31,993 nt of DNA from Actinomycetes bacterium. Lineage in GTDB: Bacteria; Actinomycetota; Acidimicrobiia; Acidimicrobiales; Microtrichaceae. The position numbers and the translations under genes are program-made. Shown here one piece after another: positions 1-7,429 of this stretch. Location of the stretch: assembly GCA_023437745.1 (NCBI GenBank), contig JAEZFI010000112.1, positions 1 to 31,993 of the forward strand, written 5' to 3'. Positions within the stretch are counted from its first letter, which is position 1. Every line of letters starts with the position of its first letter. The notes below the pieces were generated by a model, which ran no database searches, was not told the origin of the DNA, and worked only from the letters and a program-made list of their open reading frames with translations.

Positions 1-25
1 GGCCGTACTCCGCGACCCCGTACTC

Positions 26-1300
26 TTAGGGGGCGGCGGCCGGCCGCCCACCGCCCGGCGGCAGCAGCCACCAGGCGCGCAGGCTGACGAGCACCAGGGC
101 GACGACGACGGTGCAGCCGGCTGCGGCGCGGAGCACCCCGGGTGCCCGAGCGCCGGCGGCCACCACGAGGGGGATGGCGAGCCCGACGAGTGGGAGCTCG
201 AACCAGACGCCGTTGTTCGAGGTGCTCACGAGCGCCGCCAGTCCGACGGCCACGGCGACGAGGAGCGCGAGCTCCGAGCGCTGGGTCTCGTTGAACCGGC
301 GCTCCGCCGTCCGGAGCCCCAGGGCGGCGAGGGCGAGGCCGGCGACGACCGTGGCGGCGATGACCACGTTGCCCAACCAGCCGAAGCCCGTGCCGTCGAG
401 GATTCGCTCGAACCGGAATGCGAGACGCTGCGGGATGCCACCCGATCCGAAGAGCCCGGCGCGCTCGCCGTACCCGTAGCTGAAGAGGTAGTCGAAGATG
501 GACGTCCAGTTCGCGACCCACCAGGGTCCGGCAACCACGGCGGCGATGCCGAACGCTCCGGCGAGCCTGAGGAGCCGGCGCCGCTCGCGCCCGGCCACGA
601 TGACGCCGGCGAGCGCCATGGCGGGCAGGAAGCCGAGCATCATCGTCCGGGTCAGGAGCATCACGCCCAGGAGGAACCCGTAGAGCCAGATGCGGCGGTT
701 GGCGCAGCGGTCCGAGGCGAGGAGCGCCCACATGGAGCCCACCATCGCGGCGGTGGCCCCGGTGCCGAGCCAGTACGACTGCGTGGCGAGCGCGGCCATC
801 GGCAGGGCGAGGAACGAGGTGCCGGCGAGGATCGCCGGGTACGGCCGGCCCTTCAGATGGAAAGCGATCCCGGCGATCGACACCGAGGTGAGCACGCTCA
901 GCAGCGGCTGCACCAGCATCGCGGTCCTGGGGTCACGCGGTCCCACGAGGAGGAACGGCACGGACAGCAGCGGGACCATCGGCCCGGTGCCGGTCCCGCC
1001 GACGGCACGCACGAACGCCCACGGCCGGAGCAGGTCGAGGGTGCGCTCGTAGCGGAGCGCCGCGGCGAGGTAGCCCGCCTCGTCCGGGTCGAAGGCCCCG
1101 AGGAGCCGGTGGTTCCAGATCCAGATCGCGTGGCCGACGGCGACCACGGAGGTCACCAGCGCCGTCGTCAGGAGCGGGTGCGCGGCGATCGGTGCGGTCC
1201 ACCGCTGCGCCCGCAGGATCAGCTGCCGCCGGCCGTCGGACGCAGGGGAATCGGGGCGATCGTCGACGAGCGCTCGTCCTGCCACCCCCACCCGTGCCAC
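26..1300 (-). CDS. GT39/ArnT-like polytopic membrane glycosyltransferase
   Basis: Predicted integral membrane protein of about 424 residues with roughly ten hydrophobic segments. Just after the first membrane helix lies an acidic motif, DPDEAGY (residues 71-77). This is the position and form of the catalytic Asp/Glu in the first external loop of GT39/PMT_2/ArnT-type transferases, which move sugars from a polyprenyl-phosphate donor on the outer face of the membrane. The open frame continues far upstream, but that part is antisense to the GT2 gene and reads as Arg/Pro/Gly-rich noise. I chose GTG at 1300 because a TACCCT hexamer ends 8 nt before it; GTGs at 1291 and 1285 are alternatives. It is divergent from the GT2 gene, a likely supplier of its lipid-linked sugar. 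Acceptor unknown; family call is by motif and topology only. Confidence 0.75.
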   Translation of the reverse strand: MARVGVAGRALVDDRPDSPASDGRRQLILRAQRWTAPIAAHPLLTTALVTSVVAVGHAIWIWNHRLLGAFDPDEAGYLAAALRYERTLDLLRPWAFVRAVGGTGTGPMVPLLSVPFLLVGPRDPRTAMLVQPLLSVLTSVSIAGIAFHLKGRPYPAILAGTSFLALPMAALATQSYWLGTGATAAMVGSMWALLASDRCANRRIWLYGFLLGVMLLTRTMMLGFLPAMALAGVIVAGRERRRLLRLAGAFGIAAVVAGPWWVANWTSIFDYLFSYGYGERAGLFGSGGIPQRLAFRFERILDGTGFGWLGNVVIAATVVAGLALAALGLRTAERRFNETQRSELALLVAVAVGLAALVSTSNNGVWFELPLVGLAIPLVVAAGARAPGVLRAAAGCTVVVALVLVSLRAWWLLPPGGGRPAAAP

Positions 1301-1308
1301 GGGTGGAC

Positions 1309-1314
1309 AGGGTA
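1309..1314 (-). promoter_or_regulatory. candidate -10 element (TACCCT), leaderless GT39 gene
   Basis: On the minus strand TACCCT is followed by 8 nt and then GTG at 1300. This spacing would put the transcription start at or next to the start codon, as in leaderless actinobacterial mRNAs. No Shine-Dalgarno sequence is visible in front of this GTG. Confidence 0.4.
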
Positions 1315-1386
1315 CCGGGCGCGTCGCGGCGCCCCGGGTGGCCCGGCACCGCGGCGATCGCACTCGTCCGGGCGGCCGCCGCTCTC

Positions 1387-1392
1387 TACAGT
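1387..1392 (+). promoter_or_regulatory. candidate -10 element (TACAGT) of the GT2 gene
   Basis: TACAGT lies immediately before the ATG at 1394 and exactly 7 nt before an in-frame GTG at 1400. If this is the -10 box, transcription would begin at about 1400, and the true start would be the GTG rather than the ATG. Confidence 0.4.
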
Positions 1393-1393
1393 G

Positions 1394-2182
1394 ATGGTCG
1401 TGGGCGGACGGTCGAGGGGGACATCGCAGGGTCCGGCGCGTCGCGCCGTCGCGCTCTCCGTCGTCGTCCCCGCGTACAACGAGATGCATCGCCTGCCGGC
1501 GACGATCTCGCTCCTCGCACGCGAGCTCGAGGAGGTGTTCGGTCCCTGCTGGGAGCTGATCGTCGCCGACGACGGCTCGAGTGACGGGACGCCCGAGATG
1601 GTGCTCGCCTGGCACGCCGACGAGGCGCGCGTGCGGCTCGTGGCGCTCGCCGACAACCAGGGCAAGGGCGCAGCGCTCGCCGCAGGGTTCCTGGCGGCTC
1701 GGCACGACGTCGTCGCGTTCCTCGACGCGGATCTTCCGGTCCCCGTGACCGACCTCGCGGCGATGGTGGAGCGTGTGGGGGCCTCGGACCTCGTGGTCGG
1801 GTCGAGGCGCCTTCCGTCGTCCACGATCACGACCCCGCAGCCCTGGCCACGCCGCCTCGCCGGTCGGTTCTTCCTCCTCTGGGTCCATGTCTGCGGCCTG
1901 CGCACCGTGTCGGACCCTCAGTGCGGCGTGAAGGTGCTCGACCGGACCCGGCTCGCCGAGGTGGTCGCCGGCGCGGAGTCCCACCGCTTCGGGTTCGACC
2001 TCGAGCTGATCGAGCAGGCACGCCGAGCGGGCACCCGCGTCGAGGACCACCCGGTCACGTGGACCCACGTCAGGGGATCGACCCTGCGTCCGGTGCGCGA
2101 CGGCATCTGGACCCTCGTCGAGGTGACCCGCCTGCGGAAGCGGCTCGGGCGGCGACCCGCGCGCCTCAGCCCCGTGCTCTGA
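1394..2182 (+). CDS. GT2 family polyprenyl-phosphate glycosyltransferase (DPM1/ALG5-like)
   Basis: Cytoplasmic GT-A fold glycosyltransferase of about 262 residues. Visible motifs are the nucleotide-binding start VVVPAYNE, DDGSSDGT, NQGKGAAL and the metal-binding DADL, followed by GSRR and DPQCGVKVL. This order is typical of enzymes that move a sugar from a nucleotide sugar to dolichyl or undecaprenyl phosphate. No membrane helices are evident at the C-terminus, unlike GtrB-type proteins. The likely role is to make the lipid-phosphate sugar used by the GT39-type enzymes nearby (inference). ATG at 1394 is annotated, but GTG at 1400 fits the upstream TACAGT box better. Its 3' end overlaps the convergent A-T-TE gene by 17 bases. 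Confidence 0.85.
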   Translation: MVVGGRSRGTSQGPARRAVALSVVVPAYNEMHRLPATISLLARELEEVFGPCWELIVADDGSSDGTPEMVLAWHADEARVRLVALADNQGKGAALAAGFLAARHDVVAFLDADLPVPVTDLAAMVERVGASDLVVGSRRLPSSTITTPQPWPRRLAGRFFLLWVHVCGLRTVSDPQCGVKVLDRTRLAEVVAGAESHRFGFDLELIEQARRAGTRVEDHPVTWTHVRGSTLRPVRDGIWTLVEVTRLRKRLGRRPARLSPVL

Positions 2183-4949
2183 GGACCTCGTCAAGCACCT
2201 CCCGCAGGCTCCGGCTCAGCGCCGGCGCCCCCTCCTCCTCGAGGAGGTCGTCGTGGAAGCCGGGGAACCGGTGCACGTGCAGGTCCGCGACCAGCGGCGC
2301 CCAGCCCATCGAGGCGTCGGTGGAGCCGGTCTCGCCGGCCCAGAACAGGTGCAGGGGACCGTCGTATCGGTTCGATCGGTCCCACGCCCTGGTGGCGAGC
2401 TTCCAGTGCTCCTCCCAGGCGTACCAGAGGCGCCACTCGGGGCGCACCCGGCTGTGGCGGCGCAGGTCGGCGGCGAACCGGACCCGGTCGATCCGTCGGG
2501 CGGCGCCGGTGCGCAGCGAGAGGTGCCGCAGCGTGGCCCGCGGCGAGGACCGCACCATCGCGAGGTAGTGGCGTGCTGCGGCGATCGGGCTCGACCCGGC
2601 AGCGGGGGGACGTGGCACCCCGAAGTACGGCCAGGGCGGCGAGTGGCGCCCGGTCCAGTTGGGGCCGCGGTAGCCCGGGCCGACGTCGACGACGCCCAGG
2701 AAGGCGACCTCCTCGCCGTCGCGGGTGAGCTGCCGTGCCATCTGGTAGGCGCAGATCCCGCCGAACGAGTAGCCGGCGAGCCAGTACGGGCCCTCGGGCT
2801 GGACGGCGCGGAGATCCCGCACGTACTGCGCGGCGAACGTGTCGAGGCTGGTGAACGCGTTGGGTTCGCCACGGAGGAGCGGCGACTCGAAGCTCCAGAG
2901 CGGCTGGTCGACACCGAGGTGCTCGGCGACGCGGCGGACCCGGTACGCCGAGCCGGGGAGGTCGTGGACGAACCACAGGAGCGGACGGTCCGGGTTCCCC
3001 GTCTGGACCCTCGCCGCGGTCGAGATCGGCCCCGGTGACTCCGACGAGATCCGGGCGACGACCTCGGCGAGGTCGCGCACCGTCCGGGCGTCGACCATCG
3101 CCGACATCGGGACCGTCACCCCGAGCCGCTGCTCGAGCATGACGAGCATCTGCGCGGCGAGCAGGGAGTCGCCGCCGAGGTGGGTGAAGTCGTCGTCGAG
3201 ACCCACGACCGGTGCCGGGAGCAGCAGCTCCCACAGGTCGCGGAGCTCCCGCTGCAGCTGCGCAGCGACGTCCCTCGGTGCAGCGTCGCCCGCGGGAGCG
3301 CCCGGCGCCGAGCGGCCCGAGGCGCGCGGGTCGCCGACGACGGCGAGCACCGCCCGGCGATCCAGCTTCCCGTTCGGGAGCCGTGGGAGCTCGTCGACGA
3401 CCTCCCAGCGGCTCGGCACGCGGTACGCCTCCCGGCGCTCCAGGAGCGCAGCGCGCAGCGCCGTCACGTCGAGGGTCGCCTCGCCGGCCGGGGTGACCGC
3501 GGCGACCAGCTCGGTGCCGGTCGGTCCGTCCGCCGCGACGACCACGGCGTCGCCGACGTCGTCCAGCTCGTGGAGGTCCGCCTCGACGTCGCCCAGCACC
3601 ACGAACCGGCCGCGGATCTTCACCTTGGTGTCGAGCCGCCCGAGCACGGTGAGCGCCCCGTGGTCGTCGAGCCGGCCGAGGTCGCCGGTCCGGTACAGCT
3701 GCCAGCCCTCGCGGCCCCGAGGGTCGCGGGTCAGCACCGACTCGGTCAGCTCGGGGTGGCCCCAGTACCCGCGGAACAGGTAGGGGCTCGCCACGGCGAC
3801 CTCGCCGGACTCACCGGACGGCACCGGGTCGCCGTGGTCGTCCAGGACGAAGAGGTCGACGTCCCGCACCGGGTAGCCGGTGGGGACCGTGCTCTCGAAG
3901 GTGGCGTCGGGCGACATGACGTAGAGCGTGATCACCCCGGTCTCGGTCGTGCCGAACCCGTTCGCGACGAGCTGCGGTTCGAACAGGTCCTTCGTGAGCC
4001 GCACGACATCGGCGTCGACGGGTTCGCCGCCGAGGGCGATCATCCGCAGGTCGGGGAACGACCGCCCGGCGAGCGCGTCCACGAGGAATCGGACCACGGT
4101 GGGCGCCATGTAGGCGAGGGTGATCCGCTCCTCGGCGAGGAAGTCGGCGACCGGGTTGAGCCCCACGGACCGCACGTCGAGCGTCGAGAGCGTGCCGCCG
4201 TTGAGGAGCGGCAGGAACATCGGGTACGACGCGACGGCGAGCGAGATGGGGAAGAGCATGGGCATCCGGTCGTCGGGGCCGATGCCCAGCGCGTCGGTGG
4301 CACCGCGGACGAGGTTGAGCAGCCCACCGTGGGTGATCACCCCGGCTTTCGAGCCGCCGCTCGTGCCGGAGGTGAACGCCAGCATCGCCGGGTCGCCGGG
4401 ACCGAGCATCGGTGGCTCGAAGTCGCCGGGTGCCGGCTCGCCCACGTCGTCGAGCGGTGCGACGGGGACCGTCCGGGTGCAGGCGGCGGCCAGCTCGCGA
4501 GCGGCGGACGCGTAGGTGTCGTCGTGGAGCAGGAGCGAGGGCCCGGCCTCCTCGAGCACGGTGAGGGACTGCTCCGCGGGGGCAGCGGGATCCACCACCA
4601 CGACCACGTTCCCCGAGGCGATCGTGGCCAGGACGGCGACCACCAGCGGACCGTCGTGCTGCGCGATCACCGCGATCGGCACGCCCGTGGCGCCGTGGAC
4701 GGCGGCGCTGATCCGACTCGCAGCGGACAGCACGTCGTGCCGGAGGCGCTCGAAGGTCCAGGCCCCCGCCGGCGAGCGCAGGGCGACGTTGGCCGTGAAC
4801 CGGGCCGCCACCTCGAGGAACCGGTCGGTGAGCGACCCACCGAGTGCGGCGTCGGGGAACGGCTCCCAACCCTCCGGCGGGCTGCCGCTCCTCCAGGGGC
4901 CGAGGCCGGGTCGGTCGGCGGTCGTCACGACGTCGTCGGGTGCTGGCAC
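2166..4949 (-). CDS. NRPS-like A-T-TE synthetase (adenylation, carrier, thioesterase)
   Basis: Protein of 927 residues with no condensation domain. Adenylation domain (about 30-540): A3 FTSGTSGGSK (192-201), A5 GFGTTETG (331-338), A7 YRTGDL (419-424), and A10 PNGKLD with Lys528. Carrier domain (about 560-635): LGGDS with phosphopantetheine Ser595. Thioesterase (about 655-927): GYSFGG with Ser728, and a late FHDD with His899 as likely catalytic base. In A4, around residues 237-254, the Asp that normally holds the alpha-amino group appears to be Ala238, which suggests an acid other than a standard alpha-amino acid (by-eye alignment). With no condensation domain, it may load, dimerise or transfer an acyl/aryl acid. 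The start is GTG; a TACGCT box lies 7 nt upstream. The PhyH gene precedes it by 27 bases. Confidence 0.88.
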   Translation of the reverse strand: MPAPDDVVTTADRPGLGPWRSGSPPEGWEPFPDAALGGSLTDRFLEVAARFTANVALRSPAGAWTFERLRHDVLSAASRISAAVHGATGVPIAVIAQHDGPLVVAVLATIASGNVVVVVDPAAPAEQSLTVLEEAGPSLLLHDDTYASAARELAAACTRTVPVAPLDDVGEPAPGDFEPPMLGPGDPAMLAFTSGTSGGSKAGVITHGGLLNLVRGATDALGIGPDDRMPMLFPISLAVASYPMFLPLLNGGTLSTLDVRSVGLNPVADFLAEERITLAYMAPTVVRFLVDALAGRSFPDLRMIALGGEPVDADVVRLTKDLFEPQLVANGFGTTETGVITLYVMSPDATFESTVPTGYPVRDVDLFVLDDHGDPVPSGESGEVAVASPYLFRGYWGHPELTESVLTRDPRGREGWQLYRTGDLGRLDDHGALTVLGRLDTKVKIRGRFVVLGDVEADLHELDDVGDAVVVAADGPTGTELVAAVTPAGEATLDVTALRAALLERREAYRVPSRWEVVDELPRLPNGKLDRRAVLAVVGDPRASGRSAPGAPAGDAAPRDVAAQLQRELRDLWELLLPAPVVGLDDDFTHLGGDSLLAAQMLVMLEQRLGVTVPMSAMVDARTVRDLAEVVARISSESPGPISTAARVQTGNPDRPLLWFVHDLPGSAYRVRRVAEHLGVDQPLWSFESPLLRGEPNAFTSLDTFAAQYVRDLRAVQPEGPYWLAGYSFGGICAYQMARQLTRDGEEVAFLGVVDVGPGYRGPNWTGRHSPPWPYFGVPRPPAAGSSPIAAARHYLAMVRSSPRATLRHLSLRTGAARRIDRVRFAADLRRHSRVRPEWRLWYAWEEHWKLATRAWDRSNRYDGPLHLFWAGETGSTDASMGWAPLVADLHVHRFPGFHDDLLEEEGAPALSRSLREVLDEVLRARG

Positions 4950-4956
4950 CCGGCGG

Positions 4957-4962
4957 AGCGTA
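4957..4962 (-). promoter_or_regulatory. candidate -10 element (TACGCT), leaderless A-T-TE gene
   Basis: On the minus strand TACGCT is followed by 7 nt and the GTG at 4949. It lies in the 27-base gap after the PhyH gene, so the A-T-TE gene may have its own promoter as well as read-through. Confidence 0.4.
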
Positions 4963-4976
4963 GCCCTGCGCCCTCG

Positions 4977-5735
4977 TCAGGCTGTCGCCGCGCGCCCGGC
5001 CACCGGGGCGCCGGGCTCGAACCGTCCGTGGGGCCGTCCGTCCACGACGGTCACCAGGTGCGGTGGCGGGACCGAGTCGTCGGCGGCGTCCAGCGGGAGG
5101 AACTCGGCGACGTAGGCGAGCCGGGTGGCCGTGGTCGTGTTGGGGGTGGTGCCGTGCGGCAGGAAGGACGAGAAGACGACGACGTCCCCCGCCGCCGCCT
5201 CGAGGTGGACGCTCGGCGCGGCGACGTCCGTGACGACGTGGTGGCCGACCCACCGGTGGGGGAGCCGGCTGCGGTGGGCGCCCGGTACGACGTAGAGGCC
5301 ACCGTTGTCGCGGGTCATGGGCGTGAGGGCGACCCAGATCTGGACGTGCTCCGCGTCGAGGTTCGTGTAGCCGTTGTCCTGGTGCAGCGGGAACTCCGGC
5401 GCGCCGGGGCGCTTCCAGACCGCCTGGTCCCATCGCACCCAGGCGCTGCCACCCGTCAGCGGCGCCACGAGCGAGGTGATCGCCGCGGTGGCGAGGAAGC
5501 CGGCGACCTCGGTGCTCTCGCGGTAGACGTTGCTCTTGAACCGCATCGCGCCGAGCGAGAGCGGGTTCTCGTCGTCGCTGACCGGAGCGTCCTCGAGGGC
5601 CAGCGCCAGTCGTTCGACGGCGTCGCCGGGGATCGCGCCGGGGACCAGGCAGCAACCGACCTGGGTGAAGGCGTCGAAGAGCTCGCGCGGGTCGTGCGAT
5701 CGGACCACCGGGATCTCGTGGGACGCCCACGGCAT
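4977..5735 (-). CDS. PhyH-family Fe(II)/2-oxoglutarate dioxygenase
   Basis: Single-domain cytoplasmic protein of about 252 residues of the phytanoyl-CoA dioxygenase family, which hydroxylates or otherwise oxidises small molecules and carrier-bound substrates using iron, O2 and 2-oxoglutarate. The iron triad is visible: LHQDNGY with His118 and Asp120, then LPHGTTPNTT with His194, followed by TRLAYVAEF, whose Arg is placed to bind the co-substrate. The frame extends to GTG at 5783, but ATG at 5735 (MPWASHE) is preceded by TAACGT at 7 nt and agrees better with usual family length. It is divergent from a B12-type radical SAM gene and upstream of the A-T-TE gene on the same strand, so it may act on the acid that enzyme activates or on the radical SAM product (inference). 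Confidence 0.85.
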   Translation of the reverse strand: MPWASHEIPVVRSHDPRELFDAFTQVGCCLVPGAIPGDAVERLALALEDAPVSDDENPLSLGAMRFKSNVYRESTEVAGFLATAAITSLVAPLTGGSAWVRWDQAVWKRPGAPEFPLHQDNGYTNLDAEHVQIWVALTPMTRDNGGLYVVPGAHRSRLPHRWVGHHVVTDVAAPSVHLEAAAGDVVVFSSFLPHGTTPNTTTATRLAYVAEFLPLDAADDSVPPPHLVTVVDGRPHGRFEPGAPVAGRAATA

Positions 5736-5742
5736 GCTCGTC

Positions 5743-5748
5743 ACGTTA
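5743..5748 (-). promoter_or_regulatory. candidate -10 element (TAACGT), leaderless PhyH gene
   Basis: On the minus strand TAACGT is followed by 7 nt and the ATG at 5735. It supports the shorter start, and it lies beside the 17-base palindrome that could control both divergent genes. Confidence 0.42.
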
Positions 5749-5756
5749 CCGGAGGG

Positions 5757-5773
5757 ACCGATATCATTTCGGT
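5757..5773. promoter_or_regulatory. palindromic operator candidate overlapping a -10 box (TATCAT)
   Basis: The 17-base element ACCGATATCATTTCGGT is a near-perfect inverted repeat, with arms ACCGA/TCGGT and one inner mismatch. It sits between the divergent PhyH and radical SAM genes. It contains TATCAT (5762-5767, plus strand), a plausible -10 box for the radical SAM gene. That would give a leader of about 24 nt carrying GAGGGG (5784-5789) ahead of GTG 5798. A repressor bound here would block the radical SAM promoter and sit next to the PhyH promoter. The regulator is unknown. Confidence 0.4.
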
Positions 5774-5797
5774 GAGCGGGCACGAGGGGTTGCAGGT

Positions 5798-7429
5798 GTG
5801 GGAGTTCCGGTCGTGACTGGTGACGGACAGCCTGTGTGGCTGGCGCCGGCGGTGGCCCCGTGCCGGGTGGTGCTCGTCCGACCGCCGGTCGTGGTCTTTC
5901 CGCGGAGCCTGTCGGCGGTGGGCCCGACGCCGCCGGTCGGCCTGGCCTACGTGGCCGCCGCGCTGCGCCAGGCTGGGCACCACGTCGACGTCGTCGACGG
6001 CGTCGGGGCGGGGCTCGACCGCGCCCACGACTTCGACTCCCCGATCGGGACGTTGCGGCGGCTGGGCCTCTCGCCCGAGGAGATCGTGGCGCAGATCGAT
6101 CCGAGCACTGCGGTCGTCGGCATCAGCAACATGTTCCTGCACGAGTGGCCACAGGCCCGTGCGATCGCGGAGCTCGCGCGCCAGCGTGCCCCCGGTGCGA
6201 CGATCGTCATCGGTGGGGACAACGCCACGGCGTTCTGGCGCTGGGCCTTCGCCGAGACGGACGCGATCGACGTGTGCGTCCTCGGCGAGGGCGAGGCGAC
6301 GATGGTCGAGGTCGTCGACCGGCTGTCGACGGGCACGTCGCTCGCCGGACTCCACGGCGTCGCGCTCCGGGCAGCGCTCGACGAGTCGTCCGAGGCGCCG
6401 CAGCTCCCGACCCGCCTCCGGCACGTGGATGACGTCCCCCGCCCGGCGTGGGATCTCTTCCCGGTCGAGGCGTACCTCGCCCGGCCCGACTTCCTTGGTG
6501 TGAACCGGGGGCGATCCATGCCGATCCTGGGCACGCGAGGGTGCCCCTACCGGTGCACGTTCTGCTCGTCGCCGCAGATGTGGACCACCCGCTACGTGGT
6601 CCGCGACCCCGCGGACGTGGTCGACGAGATCGAGCACTACGTGGCGACCTACGACATCGACAACATCGACTTCGTCGACCTGACCGCGGCGACGAAGCGG
6701 AGTTGGGTGCTGGCGCTGTGCGATGCGATGGACGCACGCGACCTGCGGATCTCGTGGCAGCTGCCCGTCGGCACCCGCTCGGAGGCGCTCGACGAGGAGG
6801 TGCTCCGCCGGCTCTGGGAGACCGGCTGCCGGAACATCACCTACGCGCCCGAGAGCGGGTCCCCCCGCATGCTCGAGGTGATGCAGAAGCGCGTCGACCT
6901 CGATCGCCTGCTCGACTCGTTGCGCGCCGCCCACAAGATCGGGCTCACGACGCACGCGAACGTCATCATCGGGCATCCGGCCGAGCGGTGGTCCGACCTC
7001 TGGCGGACGGCGCGGCTGCTCGCCAGGTTGGCCCTCATCGGGTGCGACACGGCGTCGGCGATCATGTTCTCCGCGTATCCCGGCAGCGTCGACTTCGACG
7101 ACCTGCTGGCCACAGGGCGCGTCACGATGGACGAGCGTGCGTACTACGCGGCGCTCTCCCGCGGCTCCTCGGCGCACGTCAGCTACAACCCCCGCATGTC
7201 CGGGCGGGCGCTGAGGATCGCGCAGATGGTGGTGATGCTCATGTTCTACGGGCTGGGCACGCTCAGCCATCCGCGCCGGCTCCTCCGGATGTGGCGATCC
7301 CAGCGGACCGGCGAGGAGCGGACGCACCTCGACCAGCTCATCCGGATCAAGCGGCGGGGCTACTCGGGCGAGGCGCCGGACCACGGGCGTCGGGGCCACC
7401 CGGCGCCGGCCGGCGTCCCGGCGAGCTGA
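5798..7429 (+). CDS. B12-binding-type radical SAM protein, paralogue 1
   Basis: Protein of 543 residues with an N-terminal cobalamin-binding-like Rossmann domain (about 20-190; ends in LGEGEAT) and a radical SAM core. The [4Fe-4S] cysteines are Cys249, Cys253 and Cys256 in RGCPYRCTFCSSP, followed by QMWTTRYVVR, an extension shared by all three paralogues here. Related BchE/HpnR-type enzymes methylate or rearrange unactivated carbon. I see no DxHxxG cobalamin-ligand motif, so any B12 would lack a lower histidine ligand. GTG at 5798 has GAGGGG about 8 nt upstream; GTG at 5813 is also possible. The C-terminal 83 bases overlap the convergent GT39-type gene. Substrate unknown. Confidence 0.85.
   Translation: MGVPVVTGDGQPVWLAPAVAPCRVVLVRPPVVVFPRSLSAVGPTPPVGLAYVAAALRQAGHHVDVVDGVGAGLDRAHDFDSPIGTLRRLGLSPEEIVAQIDPSTAVVGISNMFLHEWPQARAIAELARQRAPGATIVIGGDNATAFWRWAFAETDAIDVCVLGEGEATMVEVVDRLSTGTSLAGLHGVALRAALDESSEAPQLPTRLRHVDDVPRPAWDLFPVEAYLARPDFLGVNRGRSMPILGTRGCPYRCTFCSSPQMWTTRYVVRDPADVVDEIEHYVATYDIDNIDFVDLTAATKRSWVLALCDAMDARDLRISWQLPVGTRSEALDEEVLRRLWETGCRNITYAPESGSPRMLEVMQKRVDLDRLLDSLRAAHKIGLTTHANVIIGHPAERWSDLWRTARLLARLALIGCDTASAIMFSAYPGSVDFDDLLATGRVTMDERAYYAALSRGSSAHVSYNPRMSGRALRIAQMVVMLMFYGLGTLSHPRRLLRMWRSQRTGEERTHLDQLIRIKRRGYSGEAPDHGRRGHPAPAGVPAS

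Noticed and set aside
1301..2194. N-terminal extension of the GT39-type frame that ends at 26
   Set aside because: It is antisense to the GT2 gene, which has complete glycosyltransferase motifs. The extension has no hydrophobic segments or motifs.
5736..5783. Longer start (GTG 5783) for the PhyH gene
   Set aside because: It would put the coding region over the palindrome and -10 box of the divergent gene. ATG 5735 has its own TAACGT box 7 nt upstream.
3180..5816. 878-residue plus-strand open frame
   Set aside because: Antisense to the A-T-TE and PhyH genes. Its product is Arg/Gly/Val/His-rich with no domain motif, a typical shadow in GC-rich DNA.
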